Origin: Vitis vinifera
Taxonomy: Eukaryota; Streptophyta; Magnoliopsida; Vitales; Vitaceae
Length of the DNA stretch: 64,000 nucleotides
Reading direction: 5' to 3'
Assembly (NCBI RefSeq): GCF_030704535.1
Contig: NC_081815.1
Coordinates: 4,350,501 to 4,414,500, forward strand
Made by a program: the position numbers and the translations under genes. Below, piece after piece: positions 51,893 through 62,523 of the stretch (position 1 is its first letter; the number at the start of each line of letters is the position of its first letter). Below the pieces are notes generated by a model, which saw only the letters and a list, made by a program, of their open reading frames with translations, did no database searches and was not told where the DNA came from.

Positions 51893-54214
51893 TCATGTTG
51901 TTACAAAGACACTCTTCCTCTTTCTCTCCTTCTCTAAAAATTTCATTTCTAATCCCAGTGTTTCCGCCATCCTATATATCTCCTCAGACTGAGGGTGGAA
52001 CTTGTCATCTGAGGAGAACCCATGCAAATACAAGGAACCATCAGCATCACCCACATCCACCCAACTAAATCCTATTTCCTTCCTCACTCCCCTTTCTCTC
52101 ATCCCTTTCCTTATTTTGGCTACCTTTTCCCATTCCCCCTTCTCTGCATACAAGTTTGACATCAACACATACGAGCCTGACCCCATTGGCTCCATCTCAA
52201 TCAAATCATCAGCTACCCTTTTAGCCATATCAACATTCCCATGTATCCTACAAGCCCCAAGCAAGCTCTGCAATACAGATAATCCTGCTCCTCCAGGGAT
52301 CTGACCCACAAATTCCTCTGCCTCCTTTAGTCGTCCTGCTCGGCCTAGCATATCCACCATAGAAGAATAATGCTCCGGTGACGGTTCAATCAAATGGTCT
52401 TTCACCATCGAGTTAAAAAGCTGGTAGCCTGTATCAACCATCCCCTTTCGCCCACATGCTGTTATTACAGCAAGGAAAGTGATAGAGTCAGGTTTTACTC
52501 CTTCCCTCTCCATGTCCTTGAACAAATTCATTACTGCTTCATAATCTCCATGCCTTGCATGGGCAGAGATTATTGCTGTCCAAGCAACTTCATTTTTCAG
52601 AGGGGTTTCACTGAAAACTCCCAAAGATTCACAAATGCTCCCACGCTTTGCATACATGTCAAGGAGTGCACTCGAGACAATTGGATTGGTGTTTAAGCCG
52701 AGTTTTAGTATATGAGAGTGGCACCTTTGCCCATGTCTCATAGAGATGGCTTCGGCAGAGGCAATGGAGCTCAATACACTGCCAAATGTGAATTCGTTTG
52801 GCCGGGACTCCATTAGTGCTGACAAGAATGTTTGTAGTGCCTCTTGCCACAGTCCATTTTGGGCATATCCTGAGATCAAAGAATTCCATGATATGATTTC
52901 TCTGTAGTTAAGCTCCTCAAAAACCTTCATTGAGTCACTCATGGACTCAAATTTAGCATACATGGTGATTAGGCTGTTGGAAACATTCAGTTCTGACAAA
53001 AAGCTTGTCTTCACACAAACCCCATGAATCATCTGGCCTTCTTCCACCAAATTCTTCATTGTTATGGCATGAATTAATCCAACAAATGTAACATCATTTG
53101 GATAAACACCATCCCTTCTCATCTCATTGAAGAGAGACGTGGCATCTTCTTCACTTATTGAAATCATGGTTGTCCAGGAGACTACATTACGATCGATAAT
53201 GCTCTCAAACACCAACTTTGCATCTTCAATGTCTTCACACTTCGAATACGTTGAAATCAAAACATTACAAACCTTAACATGGGTGTCATATCCAATTTTC
53301 ACAGCCAAACTGTGTATTTGTCTCCCAAGCTCGAACTCTTTTCCATGGCCACAAGCTGAAATTGCACCTGTAAATGAGACATGATCAAGCTTCATTCCTT
53401 CTTTCAGCATTTCAAGAAAAACCAAAATCGCCTCTAATCCAGAATTTCCCTCTTGGGCATACCCTGAGAGCATTGCATTCCATGAAACCAAATCTTTATT
53501 GCGCATTTCATCAAACACTCTCCTGGCTTCCACTAGACGACAGCATCTCGAATACATTGTAATAAGGGCATTCCCAACAAAGACTTCGCAATCTAACCCA
53601 CATTTTAGTATACGTGAATGCAGCTGAAATCCAAAAATAAATCCTTCATGGTCAGAACAAAAGGCAAGAACAGTGGTACATGTCACCGCATCGAACGCAA
53701 CTCCAGTGAAATTCATTCGAAGAGCAAAATTCAACGCATCATCGCTCCTCTGAAACCCTGAAAGGACGGTGTTCCAAGAAACAATATCGGGATTATTCAG
53801 ATTCTCAAACACAACCAACGCTCGATCAAATAGTCCAGCTTTACAATACATGTTCATCAGAGAATTTGGAACCGTGACATGAGAAATGAACCCAGATGAA
53901 ATTGCGAACGCATGAATCTGACACCCGAGTTTTGAGTCGCCACAGCAAGCCTTAAGCACAATTGCAACCGTAACCTGGTCGATGTTGCCCACGAAACCCC
54001 ATTGAAGCTGTTTCTTGAAGAGGTCAAGAGCTTCAAGGCTAAGATTTCTGCGTAGAGCTGTGAGCATGGAACGGTTGAGAGAGGCAATGGTTGTCTGAGG
54101 ACTTTGGTCGAGCGGTTGGTGTACATGCTTAGATGAGTGGAAGTATTTAAATTGTATTGACCGTTGTTGGACTACTCTGTGAAGAATTTTGAAAGGCGGG
54201 TGGCGAGTGATCAT
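51893..54214 (-). CDS. PLS-class pentatricopeptide repeat protein with E/E+ end, probably mitochondrial
   Basis: Intronless frame of 773 aa from ATG 54214; the open frame extends 11 codons further upstream without another ATG. The start is rich in Arg and hydroxylated residues without acid (MITRHPPFKILHRVVQQRS), as in organelle targeting peptides. Then about 17-20 tandem PPR motifs of P, L and S types follow (VSWNTVLSGFQ, VGNALITMYSRC, VSWNAMLSGYAQEG, VSWTTMISI, ISWNSLISGYAQNGLWQEAL, AWTAIISAHARHGDYEAVM, PDSITFLAVITACGRKGMVD). The C-terminus has the E and E+ region (LLGACRIHGN, GSGSYVLMSNLYAEKGEWEKVAKIRKGM, EIGFSWVDV) and ends without a DYW deaminase. Such proteins select C-to-U editing sites in organelle RNA and borrow deaminase activity in trans. 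It may correspond to Arabidopsis At4g32430, whose neighbour At4g32400 is the BT1 type also present here; this assignment is tentative. Confidence 0.9.
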   Translation of the reverse strand: MITRHPPFKILHRVVQQRSIQFKYFHSSKHVHQPLDQSPQTTIASLNRSMLTALRRNLSLEALDLFKKQLQWGFVGNIDQVTVAIVLKACCGDSKLGCQIHAFAISSGFISHVTVPNSLMNMYCKAGLFDRALVVFENLNNPDIVSWNTVLSGFQRSDDALNFALRMNFTGVAFDAVTCTTVLAFCSDHEGFIFGFQLHSRILKCGLDCEVFVGNALITMYSRCCRLVEARRVFDEMRNKDLVSWNAMLSGYAQEGNSGLEAILVFLEMLKEGMKLDHVSFTGAISACGHGKEFELGRQIHSLAVKIGYDTHVKVCNVLISTYSKCEDIEDAKLVFESIIDRNVVSWTTMISISEEDATSLFNEMRRDGVYPNDVTFVGLIHAITMKNLVEEGQMIHGVCVKTSFLSELNVSNSLITMYAKFESMSDSMKVFEELNYREIISWNSLISGYAQNGLWQEALQTFLSALMESRPNEFTFGSVLSSIASAEAISMRHGQRCHSHILKLGLNTNPIVSSALLDMYAKRGSICESLGVFSETPLKNEVAWTAIISAHARHGDYEAVMNLFKDMEREGVKPDSITFLAVITACGRKGMVDTGYQLFNSMVKDHLIEPSPEHYSSMVDMLGRAGRLKEAEEFVGQIPGGAGLSVLQSLLGACRIHGNVDMAKRVADDLIEMEPMGSGSYVLMSNLYAEKGEWEKVAKIRKGMRERGVRKEIGFSWVDVGDADGSLYLHGFSSDDKFHPQSEEIYRMAETLGLEMKFLEKERKRKSVFVTT

Positions 54215-55100
54215 CAATATACGACACCGTTTCAATTTGCAAAACAAGAAGAGTTACGGCGAGATAGAACCCTTATACCTTCACAAACATGAAGGTGTCT
54301 TGCGGTTTGTCTTCTAATAAACAGTCTTATTAACACCTATCTATGTTATTTTAAAATCACGAAGATTTTGATTTCACAGTGTTTTTAAAAAATTAAGTGT
54401 ATAATAAAATTTAAAAAATGAAAAAATTACCTATAATATTTCATAAAAAATTATTTAATAAATAATTCTCTCAAAAGTATTTTTATGGAAAAATACTTCA
54501 ACTTAAAACATTTTAAATAATTTTTTTTGAGAGAAATATTTATAAAAATTATTTCTAGAGATCCTTTAAATTCTTTAAATTATTTTTTAAAACTTTGTTC
54601 CCCATCTAACTAGAAACCTTGGCTTTAATTAATAGGTAAAAAAAAATACATGTTACCCATTAAAAAAAAAAAGAAGTCTATTTTAAATGTTATTTAAATA
54701 ATGACATTTCAAAAAATGTTCTCCCATGCAAAAAGATAAGAGTATGTTTAATAATATTTATATTCAATAATAAAAAAAATATTTTTAGAATAATAATCAT
54801 TCAAGTACTTGTAAATAATTTTTAAAAAGCGTTTTTTAAATTTTACGAAATGGTTTTTTATATTAAAAGTGTTTTTAGAAAACAATCAAATATCAAGAGG
54901 CTGTTGAGCTAAGAATTCAATGAGGAGACTGATCAATTTGAGAGAAACAACGGCCCCTCCTCCCACCAATTTTTTTTTTTTTTTTTTTTGAGAGATTGAT
55001 TATTTCGAGTTCCCAAAAGACTTGGAAAGTCCTCACGTTCAAATGTTGATATTAAGTTGCTACCATGGTTTCGAGAATCTAGACCATCAGCAAAGATGAT
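54215..55100. other. PPR upstream region and AT-rich spacer
   Basis: The first ~100 bases are PPR leader. From 54350 to 54890 the sequence is the A/T-rich dispersed-repeat type also seen near 7650 and 46320 (AAGTGTTTTTA-like words). A T-run lies at 54971-54988. No gene is seen. Confidence 0.5.
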
Positions 55101-55105
55101 ATCCT

Positions 55106-55335
55106 GGAAAGGAAAACCCGTTGACCTATATATTTTTGGTAGCAAACACTACCCATATTCTCTATCAATCTCCTACCAATCTTGCTGTAATATCCATATT
55201 CTCTATCAATCTTCTACTACCAATCTCGGTGGTAATTTACAACTCACACATACCTCTTGTAACCTGTATATAATACAATGAATCACAAAGGAATAAGGAG
55301 GCTCTTATTTTCCTATTCTTTCTGTAAACCGAACA
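55106..55335 (+). repeat. Left LTR of the copia element
   Basis: 230 bp. It starts GGAAAGGAAAACCCG where the right LTR has TGAAAGG, so the first T of the canonical TG has probably been substituted. Ends AACA. Internal tandem words TATTCTCTATCAATC are present twice. Confidence 0.9.
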
Positions 55336-55348
55336 TGGTATCAGAGCC
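55336..55348 (+). other. Primer-binding site (initiator tRNA-Met type)
   Basis: TGGTATCAGAGCC follows the left LTR without a gap and matches the 3' end of plant initiator tRNA-Met, the usual copia primer. Confidence 0.85.
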
Positions 55349-55441
55349 ATACTTGCTATAAGCAAGCTTTGCACAGCACGTCCAACAACCTTGATCATCA
55401 TTCCAATTTTTTTTCTCTCTCTCTATTCATAGTTGTGAATC

Positions 55442-56340
55442 ATGGCTGATAACTATGCATCTTGGAGAGCCCAATTCACTAATCTTCTATTTGGATATGA
55501 TCTGTTGGGCTGCCTCAATGGCACAACTCTTTGTCCTCCCGAAACCATCCTGCAATCTGGTTCTACAACACCTATCTCCAATCCTGAGTGCAAGTTATGG
55601 AAACGACATAATGATTACATTCTCCATGCCATTCTTGCATTAGTCACATGGGCTGTTGCCTCACTTATCTCCTCTACAACAACTTCTCATGAAGCATGGC
55701 AGAAACTAGAGATCACCTTTGCAAACCAATCACGAACCAAAATGCTTAGTTTACATAATATTCTGATGAAGACAACAAAGGGTTCTCAATCCATTGTTGA
55801 ATACACGCAGACCATCAAAATCATTACCGATGATCTTGCTCTCATGGGCTATCCTCTCAGTGAAGATGAAATTATCCTCCATGTTCTCAATGGGTTGGGC
55901 AATGATTTTAAAGAAATTAGTGCTGCCATTTGAGCCAGAGACTCACCAGTGACATTCGAAGAACTTCATGACAAATTACAGGATCAAGAAACTCTTTTGA
56001 AGCAAGATGACACTAGCAAGGAAACTCCATCAATCACTGCTCAGTTTCATCACAAATTCACTAATCATAAAGGAAGTAGTGAAAAATCTGGTGGACATTC
56101 GGGAGGTAATTTCAACAACAAAGGATCAACCAGTAACTTAGGCAATAGAAATATCTTTGACAGTCAGGGAAAAAAATATTGTTCAAGGTAATCATAAATT
56201 CTCCAATAAAGGAAATCACCATCCCCAATAGCATTTCCTTCATAGTATTCTTGGCGTCCCAACAATGGTACCAATCAACGCCGAATTATTTGTCAACTAT
56301 GTGACAAAGCTGGCCACAGTGCCAAGGTATGTCGTTCCCG
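55442..56340 (+). pseudogene. copia gag region (broken)
   Basis: Reads ADNYASWRAQFTNLLFGYDL and continues through ILALVTWAVASLIS, AWQKLEITFANQS, VEYTQTIKIITDDLALMGYPL and ILHVLNGLGNDFKEISAAI, the UBN2/Retrotran_gag_3 pattern. A TGA follows at 55931-55933 (relatives usually have Arg there), and the same frame continues ARDSPVTFEELHDKL. It fails again near 56190. The CCHC knuckle C-x2-C-x4-H-x4-C (CQLCDKAGHSAKVC) is found at about 56293-56332 in another frame. Confidence 0.8.
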
Positions 56341-56374
56341 ACCACCACCACGCTTCTCACCTCAAGCCAACTAC

Positions 56375-57900
56375 ATGGCTAGAGATCAAGCTAACGACAG
56401 TACCACTTGGATAGTTGACTCGAGTGCCTCTCATCACATCACTTCGGATCTTCAAAATCTTTCACTACACTCTAATTATGGTGGTTATGAGAACATTATG
56501 ATTGACGATGGTAATGGCATTCCTATAACTCATGTTGGTTCCACCACAATCGAAGCACCCACAACCACTTTTTCGCTTGACAATGTTTTGTGTGCACCCT
56601 TGATTAAAAAAACATTCTTTCTGTTTCTTAATTTTGACATCAAAATAACACATCTATTGAATTTTTTACTGTGAAGGATTTAAGCACGGGGGCATCCTTG
56701 GTGCGAGGCAGGAATAAAGGAAATGTCTACGAGTGGCCAACGTCATCCACAACCTCCACAACCAAACCACATGTCTTTCTCGCCAACAAACCCACCATGA
56801 AGTCCTGGCATTGTTGTTTTGGTCACCCCTCATCTCAAGTCCTCACCAAGCTATTTTATACTCAAGCTTTACCTGTGTCTGCACCTCGTATCTTCTCTTT
56901 TCATTGTGACTCTTGCCTTAGTAATAAAAGTCACAAATTGCCTTTTGGCACCTCATCAATCTCGTGTACTAAGCCGTTAGAAATTATTTACATAGATGTT
57001 TGGGGTCCTGCACCAATAATTTCATATGATCATTATCGTTATTATGTGATTTTTGTGGACTATTTTACAAAATATACATGACTCTATCCACTTAAACATA
57101 AATTTGATGTCACTTCTATCTTTGAACGTTTCAAAACTATTGTGGAAAATTACTTTGCAACCACCATACAAACAGTTTATTCTGATGGTAGTGGAGAGTA
57201 TCAAAGTCTTAGTCATGTCCTTTCTCATTTTGGTATTCAACATCTTAAGTCACCACCTCATACACCCCGAGTCGTTGTTACAGTAGAACGTAAACATTGT
57301 CATGTGGTTGAAACTGGACTTGTTCTTCTCCATCATGTGTCAATGCCACTTTACTTTTGGATTTGTGCATTCCAAATAACAACCTATCTTATTAATAGGT
57401 TGCCAACTCCAATTTTGGGTCACCAATCTCCTTTTGAAAAACTTTTCAAGAAACGCCCCAACGACACAAAATTGCGAGTATTTGGATGCTTGTGTTACCC
57501 TTGGCTTCATCCTTATACGTCTCACAAACTTGATCCTCGTTCTTGTCCTTGTGTGTTCATTGGTTACTCTTTAGAACATAATGCTTATTGTTGCTTTGAT
57601 CCTATGTCCCATAAACTATTTGTCTCCCGTCATGTTGCATTTGTGGAATCAGAATTCCCTTTTCATAATCTTTCATTAAAGGTAAATAGGGTCACAAACA
57701 TAAGCCTCTCCCATTGGTCTCTCCTTGACCAGCCTACCCACTTTCCAATTCCGCATACCCATACATTCTCATCTCATTCACCAAACACAGACCCACCACA
57801 CATAACTCACTGTCTAGCTAATGACTTGGTTCACTCAGACTCCACTTTTTCGTCTCGTACCAATGTTGGCCACTTGCATGACCCCTCACAGGTAAGTTAG
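56375..57900 (+). pseudogene. copia protease and integrase region (broken)
   Basis: The protease site reads WIVDSSASHHITSDL; the usual D-[ST]-G is D-S-S here, so the catalytic glycine is lost. The integrase zinc region (WHCCFGHPS, CDSCLSNKSHKLPF) and core (IDVWGPAP with Asp, YSDGSGEYQS with Asp, then ERKHCHVVETGLVLLH) follow, with a TGA after FTKYT near 57079 where relatives read W. The chromo-like tail motif LRVFGCLCYPWLHPYTSHKLDP-type sequence and CVFIGYS are intact. Confidence 0.8.
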
Positions 57901-57966
57901 TTCTCCGATTTTCCTTTATTATATCCCTCTCACCAAAACAACTCCTCCTCACACCATGGTCACAAC

Positions 57967-58830
57967 ATGATTACTATAGGCCAAAATAATATTTTTAAAC
58001 CCAAACAAATTCTCAATTTGAGTGCCACCACCCCATCATCCAATGAGTCCTTTGAACCCACAACCGTCTCCCAAGCCCTAAAAATTCCTCATTGGCGACA
58101 AACAATGAGTGAGGAATTTGATGCCCTAGTTCATAACTCTACCTGGACCCGTGTTCCTCATAACCCAACACAAAACATTGTTGGGTGCAAGTGGATTTTT
58201 CATATTAAACGGAACCCTGATGGCTCAGTAATGCGATATAAAGCTCGCCTTGTTGCTAAAGACTTTCATCAAAGACTTGAAATTGATTTCTCAGACACTT
58301 TTAGTCTAGTGGTCAAGCTAACAACAATTCAAATCCTTCTTCACTTAGCTGTCACTTATGGTTGGGCTTTACGCCAATTGGATGTTAACAATGCATTTTT
58401 GCAGGGAACTTCAGTTGAAGATGTTTTTATGCAGCAACCACAAGGATTTCATGATCCTCAATTCCCACAGCATGTCTGCAAATTACAGAAAGCTATCTAT
58501 GGTCTTCATCAGGCACCACGTACATGGTACACAGAACTCCAAAATTTATTTCTATCGATTGGGTTCATCATCTCCAAGTTTGACAGCTCACTCTTCATCC
58601 GTCGCCAAAAAAAGTTCACTATGTTCCTTCTTGTTCATGTGGACGACATCATCATCACTGGCACCTCCTCTCAACAGGTCCAACAATTTATTACCACCCT
58701 AGCTCATCGTTTTTCTCTCAAAGATCTTGGTCCTTTGGCATACTTCCTTGGAGTTGAAGCCATACATACTTCCTACGACCTCTTCCTTTCTCAGTACAAG
58801 TACATTCGTGATCTACTAGAGAAACATAAT
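57967..58830 (+). pseudogene. copia reverse transcriptase region, cut by foldback insertion
   Basis: Open for about 290 codons: [91 protein letters not shown], the catalytic box [10 protein letters not shown], and [16 protein letters not shown]. The copia frame is interrupted after LLEKHN at 58830 by the nested element and resumes at 61751. Confidence 0.85.
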
Positions 58831-60040
58831 TGTAGACCCTCCATTTTGTCCCTTTAACATATGTCTTTAAGTTCACTTCTAATGCTCCACAATAGTTCCT
58901 TGGTGACCCATTAATACTCATACTACTTACCTTTTTTTGAGTCACCCCGGAGACTCTGGTTGAGGGATTTATCTAATTCCATTGTGACTCTTGGCAGCCC
59001 TAATTTAGACTTAGGTTTTTTTTTCCTTCCTTTTTAGGATGGCTTTTAGGTGCATTTTTAGGATTGCACACTTGAACCCATTTAGATGCACGTAGCCCAC
59101 TTAGGCCCACTTAGACACGCTTTTAGACCCATTTATATTTGCATAACTTGCATGGTTTCATGGCCTACATGACTTATGTGGATTGTATAAATTTCTTTAT
59201 TATTTTACTTTATTTTATTATAAGTGTTCTAAATCATATTTCTTGGCTTTTTGAGGCACGAGGAAACGAATTGCCATATATTTTGGAATGAAGATCACCA
59301 AAATTTCAGAGAAAGGAAAGTGGCAGATTTTTTTAGTAAAAGAAAGGAAAGTTTCCTTTTGGAAAAAGGGAGATAGAATAAAAGAAAATATTGGAGGGAA
59401 AAAAAAGAGGGGGTTTTTTTTTTTTTTTTGTGAAAATGAGTACAGATAGCACGTAGAACAAAAAAAAAAGGACTGGTAGCACGCATTGGGAACAGAGGAA
59501 GAAGGAAAACAAGGATTCACCATTTTTTTTGAGGATTTTCAGAGAAGAACCATAGCACGGAAGCCAAGTAACCAAGTGGAGACTGCCCAGTTGAAGAACC
59601 ATAGCACGGAAGCTAAGTAACCGAGTGGAGACTGCCCAGGTATGTTTTCAATTATTTTCTATGCCTTCTTTTGTGTTTGATTCCTGATGATTCACTGATG
59701 GTTCTGAGTAGTTATTTCATTGATTGGAATAGACATCAAGGACCACTTATTTGTTTTGTTGAATCGAAATTACTTATAAACTTGTTATGTTATGGTTGTG
59801 TTCTTGATTTCTTTGATTCTTTCTATATATAACTAAAACAAAGATTTATGTTTGGGCTTGAATGTTTGTGGAATCTTGATATAATTTCAACTAAATTTGT
59901 CTTGACGTGTTCAATTTTTCAAGCCATTTTCAAAATAATGAAGTGTGGCTTGTCTATTTACCCATCATTATCTCCTCTGCTTTGTTTTTCTTGGATTATT
60001 TTTCTTTGCTTCTGCATCTATGTATTTCTTCCATCTTCCT
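58831..60040 (+). repeat. Left arm of the foldback element
   Basis: Inverted match to 60545-61750. Contains a TATA-like stretch (GTATAAATTTC near 59185), a long purine-rich tract (59290-59500), and a direct pair of ~48-bp repeats at about 59540-59640 (GAAGAACCATAGCACGGAAG and AGTGGAGACTGCCCAG twice). Confidence 0.9.
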
Positions 60041-60113
60041 ACATCTTGGATCATTTTCAAGAGTCCATTTTGTTACAGAATCAACTAAACCAATGGACTC
60101 TTGAAGAGAATGG

Positions 60114-60303
60114 TTAAGTTTGAAGACTGTTGATAACACTAGAAGTCATGTCAAGCATGGAAAAATCATCAAACTCATGTCCGGTTGATTTTCCGGGATC
60201 ATGCAAATTAATGCTTCCATTTATAGGAACATCATCAGATAATTTTGTACTGCTGGTAGGAATATAAACCTTATCAGATGGTTCAATTTTACCCTTTTTT
60301 TAC
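60114..60303 (-). other. Unidentified open segment in the foldback loop (possible captured exon)
   Basis: On the minus strand about 62 codons stay open: KIEPSDKVYIPTSSTKL, SDDVPINGSINLHDPG, STGHEFDDFSMLDM, ending VINSLQT and a stop at 60114-60116. It is not part of either arm and does not resemble transposon proteins I know. The composition looks like a normal plant coding exon. I do not recognise the gene. It has no convincing start codon, so an internal or terminal exon of a captured host gene is the most economical reading. Confidence 0.4.
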
Positions 60304-60544
60304 CATACAAAACCCAAAGAATGCAGATTCATCTATCAATCACAATTATCAGAGGAACATATTCATAGTTTAAATCCCCGAACATCGAACCCAGAATGCC
60401 ACAAACGAAGAATCCTTAGGAACTATGGTAACCTCTGCATCTGTCTAACCCCAAGAAATCCCGTTTTACACAGACTTTATAAAGTTCCCACCTTTCTCGG
60501 AATATTCATTCTATTATGGTTTCTGTAGCCTAAAACACCAAAGC

Positions 60545-61750
60545 AGGAAGATGGAAGAAATACATAGATGCAAAAGCAAAGAAAAATAATCCAAGAAAAA
60601 CAAAGCAGATGAGATAAAGATGGGTAAACAGACAAGCCACACTTCATTATTTTGAAAATGGCTTGAAGAATTGAACACGTCAAGACAAATTTAGTTGAAA
60701 TTATATCAAGATTCCACAAACATTCAAGCCCAAACATAAATCTCTGTTTTAGTTATTTATAGAAAGAATCAAAGAAATCAAGAACACAACCATAACAGAA
60801 CAAGTTTATAAGTTATTTCGATTCAACAAAACAAATAAGTGGTCCTTGATGTCTATTCCAATCAACGAAATAAATACTCAGAACCATCAGTGAATCATCA
60901 AGAATCGAACACAAAAGAAGGCATAGAAAATAACTGAAAACGTACTTGGGCAATCTCCACTCAGTTACTTGGCTTCTGTGCTATGGTTCTTCAACTGGGC
61001 AGTCTCCACTTGGTTACTTAGCTTCCGTGCTATGGTTCTTCTCTGAAAATCCTCAAAAAAATGGTGAATCCTTGTTTTTCTTCTTCCTTTGCTCCCAATG
61101 CGTGCTACCAGTCCCTTTTTTTTTGTTCTACGTGCTATCCGTACTCATTTTCACAAAAAAAAAACACCCTTTTTTTTTCCCTCCAATATTTTCTTTTATT
61201 CTATCTCTCTTTTTCCAAAAGGAAACTTTCCTTTCTCATACTAAAAAAATCTGCCACTTTCCTTTTTCCGAAATTTTGGTGATGTTCATTCCAAAATATA
61301 TGGCAGTTTGTTTCCTCATGCCCCAAAAAGCCAAGAAATATGATTTAGAACACTTATAATAAAATAAAATAAAGTAAAATAATAAAGAAATTTATACAAT
61401 CCACACAAGTCATGCAGGCCATGTAACTATGCAAGTTTTGCAAACATAAATGGGTCTAAAAGCGTGTCTAAGTGGACCTAAGTGGGCTATGTGCATCTAA
61501 ATGGGTCCAAGTGTGCAATCCTAAAAATACACCTAAAAGCTATCCTAAAAAGGAAGGAAAAAAAACTTAAGTCTAAATTAAAGCTGCCAAGAGTCACAAT
61601 GGAATTAGATAAATCCCTCAACCAGAGTCTTCGAGGTGACTCAAAAAAAGGTAAGTAGTACGAGTAGTAATGGGCCACCAAGGAACTATTATGGAGCATT
61701 AGAAGTGAACTTAAAGACATGTGCTAAAGGGACAAAATGGAGGGTCTACA
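60545..61750 (-). repeat. Right arm of the foldback element
   Basis: Inverted copy of the left arm, including the purine-rich tract (as pyrimidines, 61075-61270) and the paired ~48-bp repeats (60945-61045). Confidence 0.9.
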
Positions 61751-62514
61751 CATAATATGCTTGGTGCTAATGCAATTTCCACCCCGATCTCTTCCACTAT
61801 GTCCCTTAAGTTGCATGATGGGGCACCTCCAACTGATCCCACTAAATACTGTCAAGTCATTGGTTCTATGTAGTATCTCTCTCTCACTCAACCTGATATA
61901 TCTTTTATAGTGAACAAGCTATCTCAGTTCATGCACTGCCCATCCACTACTTATTGGTTTGCAATTAAGAGGGTTCTTCGATATCTCAAAGGCACTATTC
62001 ATCTTGGCCTATTTCTTTGAAAGCACTCACCACTCACTCTCCATGCCTTTGCAGACGCTGATTAGGCGGGAAACTCTGATGATCGCACTTCCACATCAGC
62101 TTATGTCATGTTTCTTGGGTGTAACCCAATTAGTTGGAGCTCTAAGAAACAAAAAACAATGACTCGATCCTCCACTAAAGCGGAATATTGAGCTGTTGCT
62201 ACCACCGCAGCTGAAATCAATTGGGTGCAGAACCTACTTTATGAACTTTAGGCCCAATCTCCCTCTACTCCAACAATTTACTGCAACAATGTGGGTGCTA
62301 TATATGTGTGTGCCAATCTTGTCTTTCATTCTCGCATGACACACATTGCCATTGATTTCCACTTTGTTCGTGATCAAGTGTCGAAGAAGTTGCTACGTGT
62401 TTCTCATATTCATACATCTGACCAACTCGCTAACTCTCTCACAAAGCCCCTACCTCGCCTTCAGTTTTTAAATCATCGTTCCAAGCTTGGCATCCAAGAT
62501 GGAAGCTCAATCTT
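61751..62514 (+). pseudogene. copia reverse transcriptase end and RNase H (broken)
   Basis: Resumes with the copia continuation MLGANAISTP-like, [35 protein letters not shown], then RNase H motifs [29 protein letters not shown], and HIDFHFVRDQ-type, SHIHTSDQLANSLTKPL. Stop codons fall inside several conserved motifs (for instance after HAFADAD and after STKAEY). Confidence 0.8.
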
Positions 62515-62523
62515 GCGGGGGCA
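62515..62523 (+). other. Polypurine tract of the copia element
   Basis: GCGGGGGCA directly precedes the right LTR, in the position of the plus-strand primer. Confidence 0.75.

Larger units (their letters stand above)
58831..61750. mobile_element. Foldback element nested in copia pol
   Basis: 2.92 kb with two inverted arms, 58831-60040 (1210 bp) and 60545-61750 (1206 bp), around a 504-bp loop. It starts TGTAGACCCTCC and ends GGAGGGTCTACA. CATAAT stands on both sides (58825-58830 and 61751-61756), a 6-bp target duplication (7 bp if one end base is shared). Arms differ by a few percent by eye. There is no transposase in it. TG/CA ends would also suit an odd arrangement of two inverted LTR-like arms, so the superfamily is unresolved. 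Confidence 0.85.

Noticed and set aside
51893-54247. PPR frame starting at 54247
   Set aside because: The codon at 54247 is TTG. The first ATG in frame is 54214, which also gives a plausible targeting peptide.
59218-59602. Three overlapping frames rich in Phe/Lys in the foldback arm, mirrored at 60946-61359
   Set aside because: Low-complexity purine/pyrimidine tracts that stay open by composition. No domain.
59848-60117. 89-codon frame at the end of the left foldback arm, mirrored at 60477-60737
   Set aside because: It crosses the arm/loop border and the mirrored frame ends differently, so it is unlikely to be a conserved gene.
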